The position numbers and the translations under genes are program-made. From Polydactylus sextarius (taxonomy: Eukaryota; Chordata; Actinopteri; Polynemidae), in the NCBI GenBank assembly GCA_016801845.1, contig CM028927.1, positions 2,416,001 to 2,480,000 of the forward strand: DNA of 64,000 bases, read 5' to 3'. Under the pieces are notes generated by a model. The model saw only the letters and a list, made by a program, of their open reading frames with translations. It was not told the DNA's origin and ran no database searches. Position 1 is the first letter of the stretch. Each line of letters starts with the position of its first letter. Shown here one piece after another: positions 1-10,680 of the stretch.

Positions 1-755
1 GAATTGAACATGTTAAAAAGAGACCACAACAGTCAGCGGCATGACGACAGAGACAAAGTGGCATCTACTCCCCCTCCGCTGGCACAGTATGACAAACGCA
101 GCTGTCTCTCTCTCAACACAGGACACATGTCATCATTTAGATTTACCATCAGTAAATATGACATCGCCATCTGATACGTTCTGCTTTACATTTGGTTGGC
201 CACTTTTATACCCAAACCGAGCAGCGTAACAGTGAAACAAAGTCTAATTTCACCCCCCTCTCTCTCTCTCTCTCTCTCTCATTCTTTTAACAATGAACCT
301 ATTTGTGAGATCAATAAATTCGTTCACCCAGCTTCCTGTATGCCGCCTATCCATCATGTCCAACAACGTCTGGTCAGCAAAGGTGGCAACTAAACCACAG
401 AAGAGCTTCCAGGGGGTATTAGCCATTGTTCTGCTGTTCGCTTGATCAATGTGACTAACTGTGTCTCTGCCAGATGATGCAAGTAAAGGAGGAGCTGGTA
501 CAGTTTGCCCAACCAGCCATTAAAGACAGCTGGCCTCCCATTCATCTCTTTCATAAGGGCCAGAGTTGACAACACGCTTCAACACACATAGAACTCACAG
601 GAAGTGCAAAAACACATACCTGTATCTTTACATTTAGACTGTATTCACATGGTCTTCTATTTAAAAATCAATCTCCAATCAAAATTTGATTATTTTTATT
701 ATGAGGGTGGTACTTAATTAATATGATTAGTATGTTATTTGTGTAGCTGAACATT
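1..755. other. gene-poor flank with a CT microsatellite
   Basis: No gene is recognised. A CT dinucleotide run occupies 258-280. A short open + strand segment at 474-569 (31 codons ending in TGA) follows an acceptor-like CTCTGCCAG and has reasonable codon use, but the neighbouring upstream exon-like segment does not join it in one convincing frame, so it is not called as a gene. Confidence 0.5.
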
Positions 756-771
756 AAAAACAGTTGCTAAT
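756..771. repeat. target-site duplication, left copy
   Basis: AAAAACAGTTGCTAAT immediately precedes the SINE and is repeated exactly at 944-959. Sixteen perfectly matching bases imply a fairly recent insertion. Confidence 0.9.
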
Positions 772-943
772 GGAGCTCCGGATAGCTGAGTGGTTAAGGT
801 GCACCACCTCAGCGTATAAGTCGTGGCAACAATCGCCAGTTCAAATCATGGCTGTGACGATCATTTCTGCATGTCATTCCCCCTTTCCTGTCTATATTCA
901 CTGTATTATCAATAAAGGCAAAAGGGCCAAATTAATATCTTTA
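772..943 (+). mobile_element. tRNA-derived SINE, apparently complete
   Basis: The head resembles a tRNA: an A-box-like TAGCTGAGTGG at 783-793 and a B-box-like AGTTCAAATCA at 838-848, the two internal RNA polymerase III promoter elements. The body ends in a segment with AATAAA at 911-916 (a tail of the form TGTCATTCC...CCTGTCTAT...CAATAAAGGC) that I recognise as a common teleost SINE tail. The copy is bounded on both sides by the same 16-bp sequence, showing an ordinary LINE-type target-primed insertion. It is not a functional tRNA gene, because the acceptor and anticodon arms do not pair convincingly. Confidence 0.85.
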
Positions 944-959
944 AAAAACAGTTGCTAAT
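944..959. repeat. target-site duplication, right copy
   Basis: Exact copy of 756-771 directly after the SINE tail, marking the right edge of the insertion. Confidence 0.9.
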
Positions 960-3900
960 AGCTCCATTGCTAGGCTAGAAGTGGCTATAGATATAGCAGT
1001 TACCAGGGACCTGCTGCTTCAGCACCAGTGTGGTCACACACCACAACCACTCAACCATGTGTACGTTTCTCTCTGTCATGGTTGGAGACAGGGTGATGAT
1101 GTTACAGGAGGACAACTTGTTGCCGTGAGCTGTCGCTGTGAAGACTGACCACATATCTTTGAAACTGACCTGAACAAAATGATGAGTCACCAAAATGCTT
1201 TAAAATTCCTACTTCTATACTTCTACCACAGACACTGGAGAGATTCAAGGAGCGTTTAACATCAGTCAACTGCTGCCTTACAACAAAAGTTATTGCATCC
1301 TATTTAGAGTAATGTAAAAATCTCTCGTTTTATTATAGTGCATGTGTCTTTGCAGAAAAGCCGAGAAGAATTCAGATTTCACTTCAGTTTCAATAAAACT
1401 CTGATTACAAATGGATTTGATTGTGTTTAACTATATAATCTATTATTCCCATTTGGGTACATTCATCACAGGGTTTGTACAACATGTATGTGTCCACATG
1501 TCATAATGGAATACTTTATGCTCTTGAAATTTAAACAAAAACCTTTTGGTGCACGACCGCAATGGATCCCCAGGACCCGCAGAAAATGAGAAACAAATGC
1601 TCTCAACAAAGTCCTGTCCCGTATGAAAGGCAGGCTCATGTAAAACACTCCACCGCAATAATGTAGCTTTCTCTGAAGTCTTCATGACTTTGTCTCCATT
1701 GATCTCCGAATTGACTACAACTGTAAACAGAGCAACAGCACAGCTCTGCCAAACCTTGTAGCCCCCGCACCTCAACAGCCTCCCCCTCCTCTGGGCCTCC
1801 GTGTTCTGAGCAGAGAGTGTCCTGAAGCCTTGTTGTGGGCTCTGCTGTCCTCCAGCTGGCCGCGAATCAGTCTCACAATCCATGTAGCTTGTCAGAAGTT
1901 TTGTTTTGTTGTTGCTGTGGTTGTTTATAGGAGGATGAGGTTTGGGAGTTTTCAGTTAGAGAGACATTATTTCCTTCTGTGTCCCGTCCTGCCTCCGTCT
2001 CCCAGACTCGGGATGAGCCCCTAAAGCTGACTTATTCAATGTGCTAAGATTTAGAGAAAAGTTAACACAGCTCTACTCTGTTATATATTCTTGCAGAGAT
2101 CCTCTAGGGAGAACATCACAGTATAAAGATGAATTGTTCCAACGGTGAACAAACATAATCAAGCCCTTCGATTGACTGGTTATACCTGAGGAATAACCCC
2201 CCTATGATTCATTAAAGAGTTTCTCCTCTGGTCGTCTTAGAGAAAACGAAAAGGGCCTGTGCTGCTGCTTGATTATAAATGGCCTTGACCCGTTGTAAAG
2301 AAAGGACAAGATACTCACAACTCCTGCACTACTTCATCATCTGCTTCATGCATCAGTGAGCCAGGCTGGAATCGAGACAAATACAATAGGCCACCTCGAA
2401 ACAGGAGCCATTTGAACAAACTTGGGATCAGCAGACCCACCATGCTTCATATTCAACCTTAATTTATTATCAGATATGGTTTTTCTCTACATTTTAATCT
2501 AGTTAGAGTACAGTATTTCAGAAGAACAGAAAAGCTGCACTTCTTGGCAGAAACACTCTTAAACTGTGTTCAGACCAAGTACGGAGCCAGTTTTTCACAG
2601 GGCAGGATTATATACAAAGTCAAAACAAAGACATAGACATGAAATTACCAGATGATGCAAACAGACACGAGTGCTGAGCTTCTGCTGAAGTCATTTAGAA
2701 TCATAAATGGAAGACAAGCTTATCATGGTGTCTGTGGACACCCAGAGTGGCACAATACAGCTTGTGTACTTGGAGCTTGAAGTTAAGTTAGAGAAGCAGT
2801 AGCAGACTAATGGGTAAGTTCTGAACATCTGGATTTGTTACTGGAATCTTGCTGTGCTTTTGGTAACTCAGCTGGACTTTGCAAAGGAGTTAATATGTTG
2901 TTCCATGTCTATTGAACTGTCAGCAGTGATAAAACTACACTCACCAATTTGGGGAGTTTTGTGGAAATTTGGGAATAGCAATATCACTAAAATACTGTAA
3001 AAATGAGTAAGAAAAGCATGTTGATCACATTTGGATACATCACCAGGTAAATGTATTAGAAACAGATGATTGTGGTGATCTGGATCAACGTCCTGGTTTA
3101 ACTTTGAACCACTACTTTGTTTTCCTGTGCAATCAGGGTTATTGCTGATGTTTGCTAAGATCTCCAGATTACATAATGTGGGTAAATTGGTGCTTTGTTC
3201 CAGTGACGTCACCTTGTTTCAGATGTCAACAGATCATTTATTAGACTTTCTTGAAAAGTTGCAGTGAACTGGAGTTGTCCTTTAACTTCAGCTGCACAAC
3301 AATGTCAGCAGTAAACATTAGTGGAGGTAGAGCAGTGTCTCTCACGGCGATGATAAGGATGAGGATGAGTCCTTGTGCTGCTCGTGGAATGTGTTGAGTG
3401 TGAACTCACCATAGGTAGTTTGACCTCTTGTCTTCCTGATGGGAGCAACCTTAAGCTCATTATTATTATCTTCATTATTTCATATGCAGGACCAGATGCC
3501 TTAGCAGGAGGGGGCCATGCGCAGCCAACAGGGATCTGAGGGACCTGATTGGTCAGTGGGAGAAGAACGGTTCAGAGGCCAAAGGGGAGATTCTTCCGGA
3601 GAGGAGGACACCATCTGCTGACTGTCTCTCTCTGACTTTACATCATCTTGATACATTAGGGACTTTGAGGAGATGACACTGCTCATGTTGGATGAAGCTT
3701 TTGTGTTACAGCACAGAATGATAATTCATGATAATTCTTCAATACAGTCTTCCTTGGTTTTAGTTTTATGAGTTTAGATAGTTTTATGTTTTTCAGGAAC
3801 AAAGTTTCTTAAATGATTGTAGATTTTTTTTTTTTTTTACACTCACAGACCTTCTGAGCCTCGTGTTAATTTTGCAGGATAATTCTGGATTACTTCAGTC

Positions 3901-4587
3901 TGGCGCGTTCCCATAAAAATGTCTATTGTGGCTCTGGGCTATACTAACTTTGCATTCACCTCCACTGATTGAGTGGTTCAGGGAAACAACATACTGTACG
4001 TCTTTTCTTCATTTTATTTTGAGGAAGTAAAAACAAAAAGTGTGAGCAAAATTATTTCTTGTTGTACTAAAATCAATTTCATTATGGACATATCTATCTA
4101 TATTTTACAACTGTAATCATCAGCAGTGAGTCACCATGAGTTTCCTGAGGTACTTTGTATTTGGGATCTTCCTGTTTCTGCCTCGGTCCCTCATGACTTC
4201 TCTTCTTTTTCATTTAAGTCCTCATCTGTTTAGTCTGGTTCAAATAAATACGCTAAATTGCCAAAGTCAAATGACTTAATCTGCTATTGCATTTAACTTG
4301 TTCCCTTTGAAGGCAGTAGAATCTCGTTGTCTCTGAGGACTTGAGCCCTAAACTCACAAAGACTTAAATGACACCAATTGGTAAGTGACTGAGTGAGACA
4401 ACAAGGTCTCAAAATGGTAGAAATAGGAATGGAACAGAGACATATTTTCCTATATTACTTTACTTCAATGACACCAAAACATGTAAATTACTGCAGCACT
4501 TGTTGTATAATTCCCTCTCAGCTGAGGAGCTGGAGAGAGCGGCTGGCTCATATCAGCATGTTCCAGGCTCTGACAGAGAGGAGAGCT

Positions 4588-4618
<31 letters not shown>

Positions 4619-6765
4619 CTTTTAAACAAAGCCTGTGAGTCTGAGTGTGGACATAACCACACAGAAAGTCATACATGAACATGTGGGGTGGTTAGATCAG
4701 CTGAGAGGTTATGCCTCCACTCCTTGTTTTGCTGAATCAGAGGCTGCAAATGCAAAATTACCACGACACACTGAGCCACAGCAGCCACATGTATGTATGA
4801 GAAACTCTGTGGTGAAATGAACCAGAATTATGCTTTAAAGCTGCTTTAACCAGTAGTTTTATATTAACTGTAGGTCACATAACTGTGTCTCACTCAGACT
4901 GAAAAAGCCACAGGCAGTTATCACTAATCTCCACAGTCCACGTAGCTTCATGACACATTTTAATGTCATTCACCTCATTGTTCTGGTTCTGACTCAGTTT
5001 CACTGCTCAACAGGAGACTGGACTCACGTTGGTCAGATGGTCAGTGACACGACTCCAAACAAAAGCTAATGCTGCTTCATATCTGCTGGATGTTCACTAC
5101 ATCAACACAGAAAAGGAATATGACAACTGACTTGTTATTTACATTAATCTGCTCTTGCATTCAACTTGTTTCCTTTTGAAGACACTAAAATCTCAATATA
5201 TAAAGCTCCACGGTTCCAACACAAAATCACAGCAGTGCTCTGAGCGACATCGTCCCTCATTTCTATGACACTTCAGCTGAGGTCAGTCACACTTGCACTG
5301 ACCTGCTGCTGCAATTACTCAGAAAAAGAACAAATGTGTATTGATCTGCAACTGAAAATAGTCCCCCATCGAGTACTGGTAACACTTAACTGCTTTGGAA
5401 AATGATTTAGTCTTTTGATTCAAATCTAAATAAATGATACTGACTGACTTTAAACTGTAGATTTACATCTTCTCTCAGAGCAAACAACAAACAGTCAACA
5501 GACAGTATTATAGTCACTTCTCTGAAATGCACAAAGAATAGAATGACGATGTTGTGTTTGATTTCTCTTTCACCACAGCCAATGTGTGGTCTTGCTCACA
5601 CACAGATAAAAATCACACCAAAAGCTCAAGAGCAAAGTGGAACCTGACACCATATAACCTTTTACACAAGAGAGGTTTGTTAAATGAGTGTCTTCCACAA
5701 GTCCACAGGTCAAAGGCCCATGAAATCGAATAGTGTTTCGTTTGTTAGAGCGTCGCTGTGTGTAATGTGGAAAAAGATTAGACACAAGAGATACAAGTAG
5801 ATTTTGAATCCACAAGGCTTTCGATTGTTTAATTTATTCCATCCTTTCATAGTTTGTGTTTGTTAATGACCATGTTATCAGTAATACTTTTATTGATCCC
5901 AGTGGGAGAAATTCACTCGATGACTTGCTCCTAGAAACGTTGATAGGCGTAATGGAAAGAATTTGGAATGGGAGGAAACTGTTTCTGGAAAAAAAAAAAT
6001 CCTCAGCGCTATTTCCTTTGACAGGAAATTGTGTCTTTGATCTAAGCCACCACACTCATCTGGTCAGCGCATGCGAGGTGTCACGGCGTGGGGGGTGGAA
6101 ATTTGCTATCACTGCTCTGTCAGAAAATCTGAGTTTATCTGGTTTTTTTTTCTACCTGATTAATTTGGCAAAAGTAGGACAGAGTGACAGATTCAGTTGT
6201 CCTTCACTTGCATCATGCTTCCTCTGACAGCAGGGGGGATTGTCATTAATGAACACCACTGACCAAACAGGGCTGTCATGAAGATTCACACCTGCCAGAT
6301 ACCGGTGAGTGTGTCCTGTACCTGCCTCAGAGTGTGTATGATTCACCTCCACTGACAGTGTAAAGGGTCATTATCATGTGGTGCATCCCACCTGGTCTCA
6401 GATCAGTCAGACAGGCACAGGAAGCAGATGATATCACACTTGTGTTAATATTTGCTGATTATTTCTTACACCTGAGAAAAAACAGAATTGAAAAAGCTGT
6501 TGTATGTGATGTGGAGATGTGGAGTGATACAATATGTAATTTATTTTCTGCACAACACAAAGCAGTGGAAGCGCTACGGGTTTGATGTGTTGTTTGTCAT
6601 GGTTAGTGGTGGACTGCATCATTACTGCAGCGTGCCGCCTGGGTCTACTCAGCCATCGGGAAGAACAGGAGGCATCATTAATAATGTTAACAAGGCCATC
6701 AGGACTAACACAGTGTTTCTTAGGGTCATCCTTGAAGCAGGCAGGAGAGGTTTCAGCAAACAGAG
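960..6765. other. intergenic sequence without a recognised gene
   Basis: Both strands were read for open frames with splice signals. The longest frames, a 146-codon minus-strand frame at 1443-1883 and a 114-codon one at 2868-3212, have no recognisable domain and are of a length expected by chance. The stretch contains a 27-nt poly(A) at 4588-4614 and, near 5876-5920, a TTTTATTGATCCCAGTGGGA-type segment that looks like the 3' end of a fish LINE. Nothing else can be supported. Confidence 0.5.
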
Positions 6766-6853
6766 CAGGTGAAACGCCCACACACATCCTGACAACAAGC
6801 ACCTGTAAACAATCAGTCCATGCTGCAGTGATTGGATGCAGGCTGCATTAAAT
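6766..6853 (+). promoter_or_regulatory. putative promoter of the secreted-protein gene
   Basis: In about 90 bp upstream of the hairpin and start codon there are two E-boxes (CAGGTG 6766-6771, CACCTG 6800-6805), a forkhead-like GTAAACA (6805-6811), an inverted CCAAT box (ATTGG 6831-6835) and a TATA-like ATTAAAT (6847-6853). Their order and spacing fit a core promoter starting transcription near 6875-6885. These are motif matches only. Such E-boxes occur in oocyte-gene promoters (FIGLA), but that link is speculation. Confidence 0.4.
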
Positions 6854-6855
6854 GC

Positions 6856-6886
6856 CTCTGCTTGAGTGCTGCACACTCAAGCAGAG
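6856..6886. repeat. perfect hairpin, 13-bp arms, 5-nt loop
   Basis: CTCTGCTTGAGTG (6856-6868) and CACTCAAGCAGAG (6874-6886) are exact reverse complements around the loop CTGCA. It lies about 30 bp after the TATA-like box and 65 bp before the start codon, so it would cover the transcription start or form the 5' end of the mRNA. Confidence 0.85.
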
Positions 6887-6951
6887 CAAGTAGCTTCAGG
6901 GTAGTTGGGCTACTGTTGCTTTGACCAGGTTGCATGCTTTGGCACACTGAA

Positions 6952-8613
6952 ATGGCTTGTGGAGTTCATTTGGGGTAAATTTTGTACAGATATTTAAGTA
7001 TTTGTTACTGCTGTCTGTTTTTGACCTTGGTCTCTTGTTTTCTGGGTAGGATCTTGCTGTTTTGTTTAGTTCAAGCAGAGCATGTACGCTGTTTATGGGA
7101 TACACAAGGTGAGCACAATACAAGTATGTTGCTACCACTTTTAACCCTGACTTTTATGATGGCTAATATAGATTTAAATGTTTTTTTGTTTGTTGCAGCT
7201 CAGAGTTCCCAGAGACAAAACGGCAACGCATATGTTGGCTTCCTGCAACCGGACAGTGTTGTAAGAAAACTTGGTGGCAGCAGTTCACAGAATAAACTCA
7301 GACAGGCTTTTATCTATCCACGTTCAGCCCAGAGCAGTAGTTTCAGTGCACAGACTGCAGTTAACAGTGGTTATAATCGGGGACTTTCCAGCAGTAGCTA
7401 TACACAGCCCACTCAGAGTGGACATGCCTCAGTCAGGTTGGTGCAGAGCAGCTCAGTGTCACAACCGAACTTGGAAGTGACAAATTTGAAGTGGGTGAAT
7501 GCTCCAAATGTGCCAAAAAAGCTGTCATTTGGTCTCTCTACTGCTATTGCTAGTGGGAGAGCTCTGAGCAAGCACAGTCAAAATCAGAGCCACCGTACTA
7601 AAAATGGCAAGAGGAGAACTTGGCCAGTTCAGCAGGGTTCACTGCGTACAAGCAAGTATCCATCTAGCAGTTCTGTTCAAAGTCCTTTTAGGGAGCCAGG
7701 CTCCCTCACATCATCCTCCCACCAGTTTCCAGCACAGAGGCCTCGAAGTGCTGCTGCTAAAGCACCAGCTCCTTATGGTCAAGGAGACTCCACTCCGGTG
7801 TCTTCGAGTCTGTTCAGTTCTGGTGCTTATGTTCCCCAACAAAATCCTGTGACGACACAGACTTCAGCCAGTGTTGCTGCTAGAAGAGTGTCTTCATTTC
7901 ATGGCACTAAAGCATCTAGCCCCTCCAGTTTCTCATCTGCTCAAAATGAGAGGGTGAGGAATAAGCCCAGCCAGACTGAGGCTGGAAATCCATTCAAGAG
8001 CAAGCTGTTTCCTGTCAGTGGAGCAAGTGTCCAAGGAAGCTACAAGCCTAATTCTAACATTGCCTCCAGTCATGTTGGTTATACCAACTCTCTTCCAGTG
8101 CCCTACAAACAAAATTCTGCTGGTAGTTTTGAGCCCCGCAGCCTAAAGGCATCTATAAGCCAGAGATTCAACTACAACCCCAGCTCCACCTCAACTGGCC
8201 AGGACCACAGAGCTACAAGTTCTGTCCAAGCGTTGTCCGGCATCAGATATCCAACCCAGGGAGCTCATAACATGGCTGCCTCAAGTACTAGCGGAGCAGG
8301 AACCTCCCCTCAGCGCTTCCACCCAACCAGAGTTCACAGCATCCCTCAACACTTCGGAGGCTTTGCCATCAGGCGACTGACCAATCCAGTGGACCAGAAC
8401 AAACCTGAAGTTGTCCAGAAACCACAATGGTCTTACTCTCACTCACAGCAGACTGCATCTTACCAGCCCCCACGTCAGAGTGTTCATCACAAGAGCACAT
8501 GGAAGAGGATCAAGCTGCATCAGAAGCAGGTGAGTATTTCACAGTCTCTCAGTTGTGTGCTTAAACCTGGACTAATCTTCTGTCTGTTCTAATAGGTGCA
8601 GCAGGATGATTAA
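6952..8613 (+). CDS. uncharacterised secreted Ser/Gln-rich basic protein, 476 aa, four exons
   Basis: Exons 6952-6974, 7050-7108, 7199-8529 and 8596-8613 join in frame (23+59+1331+18 = 1431 nt). Introns of 75, 90 and 66 bp have GT-AG ends (GTAAAT, GTGAGC, GTGAGT donors). The start was chosen because ATG 6952 plus the second exon gives a textbook signal peptide, MACGVHLGILLFCLVQA, with likely cleavage before Glu18. The mature chain has one cysteine (Cys22), is rich in Ser, Gln, Pro, Tyr and basic residues and looks disordered. It includes a GKRR motif (164-167) resembling a prohormone cleavage/amidation site. A less repetitive C-terminal block (about 404-421, RVHSIPQHFGGFAIRRL) looks most likely to be conserved. 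The protein ends VQQDD. No transmembrane segment follows the signal. I do not recognise the family; a secreted matrix or egg-coat type protein is only a guess. Confidence 0.8.
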
Positions 8614-8642
8614 TCCCCAAATGAATTAGTTTTTTTTTTTGA

Positions 8643-8648
8643 AATAAA
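8643..8648 (+). terminator. polyadenylation signal of the secreted-protein gene
   Basis: AATAAA lies 30 nt after the TAA stop, following a T-rich stretch; cleavage is expected near 8660-8670. The 3' UTR would be only about 50 nt. Confidence 0.75.
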
Positions 8649-8666
8649 AATCTTAATTTAAGTCTT

Positions 8667-9040
8667 GTCTTTGTATTCACTGCCTACTTGTGAGGTATTC
8701 TTCGTCACAGAATCCACCATGAATGTAGCGCTGGTGCCACCTAGTGTGTAAAACATGCAATGCAACAGATGTTTAATTGACACATTTTATCTCCCAAATG
8801 CTGAGGTTGTAAAATGCTGCCCTTGACAATTACGGTTTAATACAAACTGAGGTCAATGTAGAATTTCTAGGTTTGAGTATCTCTTCTCTGCTGCCAGACA
8901 TTTCCAGATCAGTTTCACAGCCTCAATTTTTTTTTTTTTTTTTTTAAATTTATAAATTAAAATTAAAAAAAAAAAAAACATCCATAATTGTCTCAAAAGA
9001 ACCATGGGACTGCATCCAAGTCTTCAGTAGGCACCATTTA
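8667..9040. other. short intergenic spacer
   Basis: AT-rich spacer between the + strand gene and the minus-strand candidate exons, with a T-run followed by an A-run at about 8929-8978. No gene seen. Confidence 0.5.
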
Positions 9041-9187
9041 CTAGTCAGTGCAACTCAGTTGGTATTCAACTCTTCTCTGTAGTGAGTGTTTGATATCTTG
9101 GAGTGAACAAACCCTTGATACAGTCAATTCTACCTCCACATCAGGGGGGCAACCTTGGGTTCTGACATTCATCTGGACGTTACAGAC
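9041..9187 (-). CDS. weak candidate last exon of an unidentified membrane protein
   Basis: A 48-codon open segment ends in TAG (9041-9043). It starts in phase 0 after an AG acceptor (AACAG|GTC), which matches the phase-0 end of the better exon at 9619-9755. The acceptor's pyrimidine tract is poor and codon use is unremarkable. It is listed only because the phases agree; it may be chance. Confidence 0.2.
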   Translation of the reverse strand, partial: VCNVQMNVRTQGCPPDVEVELTVSRVCSLQDIKHSLQRRVEYQLSCTD

Positions 9188-9618
9188 CTGTTGAATGTTG
9201 TTCAATCTTTTACCCAGGGAACATTAGTCCTTATAAGCAACTGCTGTCTCCATTTCAGAGGCTTCATGTTGACCCATTGTCACTAAGATGTTTCAGAACA
9301 TGGATCATGTTTGACTTTAGCGCCAAACTAAGTTGTTAAAACTAAATGTTTACAAGTCTGTATTGACAGTCTACAGTGTTATATTAATGCTGCCGATGAA
9401 ACATCAGCTTGGTCACATCCTTCAATTGAGAGTCACCATTTTTCACAATGTCATGAAATAAACTATTTCAATGTTAATTGCTGTTAATAATGGCATTAAA
9501 CTGGCTGTTAATCATTACTACTTTTTGACTGAAGCACCACATGCCCTCTCCTCAGAAGTGGTCATCACAGAAACCCTGTATGTACCGTATGAGTAGATCA
9601 TAGGCTCACATTCTTTAC

Positions 9619-9755
9619 CTGGACAATCCAGTACCATGCAAAGACCCCTGCGATTACCATGTAGGACCACAGGAAGGAGCTGCAGGCATCAGGCATGACG
9701 ATGGGATAGTTGTACTCATCCTCCCTTTCTCTTCTGAATGGTGTTAGTATGTTAA
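9619..9755 (-). CDS. orphan coding exon with a transmembrane helix
   Basis: The segment has a strong acceptor (CCTCCTGCCTCTCAG) at its upstream edge and a good donor (CAG|GTAAAG) at the other. One frame is open throughout (2 nt plus 45 codons). It reads as a charged, tyrosine-rich stretch (FRREREDEYNY), then PIVMPDAC, then a strongly hydrophobic helix of about 20 residues beginning SSFLWSYMVIAG and ending AWYWIVQ. Codon choice is coding-like. This fits the membrane-proximal part of a single-pass protein. The gene family is not recognised. It lies downstream of arid1a on the same strand and converges with the secreted-protein gene. It could be a live gene whose other exons I failed to find, or a relic. 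Confidence 0.5.
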
Positions 9756-9971
9756 CTGAGAGGCAGGAGGTGAGGGCATGTATATTAATAATTGTGTAAT
9801 AAATGTAAATGTGTGTTTTTAACTAGGCAATTTGATAGTATCTTCAGTCCTGCCACACACAAAGGAAGGTCCGAAGTGGAACCTTTTCAAAACACAATCT
9901 AGTCGATGCAACCAGTTCCTGGTGGACTGTCAGTCGTTATGTGGTGACATCCCTGCAGCTTCTCTTCCCAC

Positions 9972-10089
9972 CGCTCAGGTTCTTCATGGTGTCCTCTGTA
10001 TTTGGCTGAACCACGTCAACATTTTTATTGTCACAAGTTGTCATCCATATGTGCAACGGTACAGTGTGTTCATAAATGAGTAGAAATGT
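9972..10089 (-). CDS. candidate upstream exon of the same membrane protein
   Basis: It is open for 39 codons plus 1 nt between an acceptor TTTGCAG and a weaker donor G|GTGGGA. Its 1-nt end joins the 2-nt start of 9619-9755 to give a valine codon with no stop. The translation (for example VPLHIWMTTCDNKNVDVVQP) would suit an extracellular domain ahead of the helix. Support is phase agreement and plausible composition only. Confidence 0.3.
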
Positions 10090-10435
10090 CTGCAAACAGT
10101 TTGGTATGTTGTTTGGCCTCCTGCCGAGCTGAGCTGTATTCATATTAAGACACGATGGCTATAAAATCATTTACATACATTCAGAAATGGTCAGTATTTA
10201 AGTTCTGGTTGTTGTTTGATTTGTGACACATTTAATCTTTTATCTGTTCCCTATTTCCTCCACATTTTCCCTTCATGCCAGGACATTTTACTGCAGTAAC
10301 TGCTCTGAGACATTTTCAATAATAACCTATGTTCCAACAAAGGATGCTATGAAATTGGACCTGGACCCACACTAGACTTTAACTTGTTTTGTTTTACTGT
10401 TAGTCCTACAGTCTCTGGAGAAGCCTTTTATCACA

Positions 10436-10560
10436 TGAATGAATCAGAATCTGCTTTAATGGCCAAATGTCCACACACATACAAGAGATCTGACTCTGGT
10501 TTCACTCTGCTCTCTTAATACTTATGTATAAATATAAACAGACATAAAGTGTGCACAAGA
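10436..10560. repeat. dispersed teleost repeat fragment
   Basis: GAATCAGAATCTGCTTTAAT followed by GGCCAAATGTCC and ACACACATACAAG resembles a widespread fish repeat tail that reads 'AATCAGCTTTATTGGCCAAGT...'. It lies just beyond the LINE remnant and may be its 3' end. Confidence 0.5.
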
Positions 10561-10680
10561 GTAACATCAGTATGAGGTAAAAACTGAGCAAATTCTGCTA
10601 ATAACAACTTGGATTATGAATTCTTGAACTGACCTCTACATACTTAGTTTATTACTTACATTATTTATTACTTGGTTTAT

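Noticed and set aside
474..569. 31-codon + strand segment after a good acceptor (possible last exon)
   Set aside because: Upstream exon candidates join in a different frame, there is no nearby polyadenylation signal, and the peptide is unrecognised.
772..860. Possible tRNA gene with A and B boxes
   Set aside because: No proper cloverleaf or acceptor stem, and it is the head of a SINE bounded by target-site duplications.
1443..1883. 146-codon minus-strand frame starting with ATG
   Set aside because: No recognisable domain, splice structure or polyadenylation signal; several frames this long are expected by chance in 64 kb.
3501..3686. Open frames on both strands after an acceptor-like TATGCAG
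   Set aside because: The two strands are equally open, no donor or partner exon was found, and neither translation is recognised.
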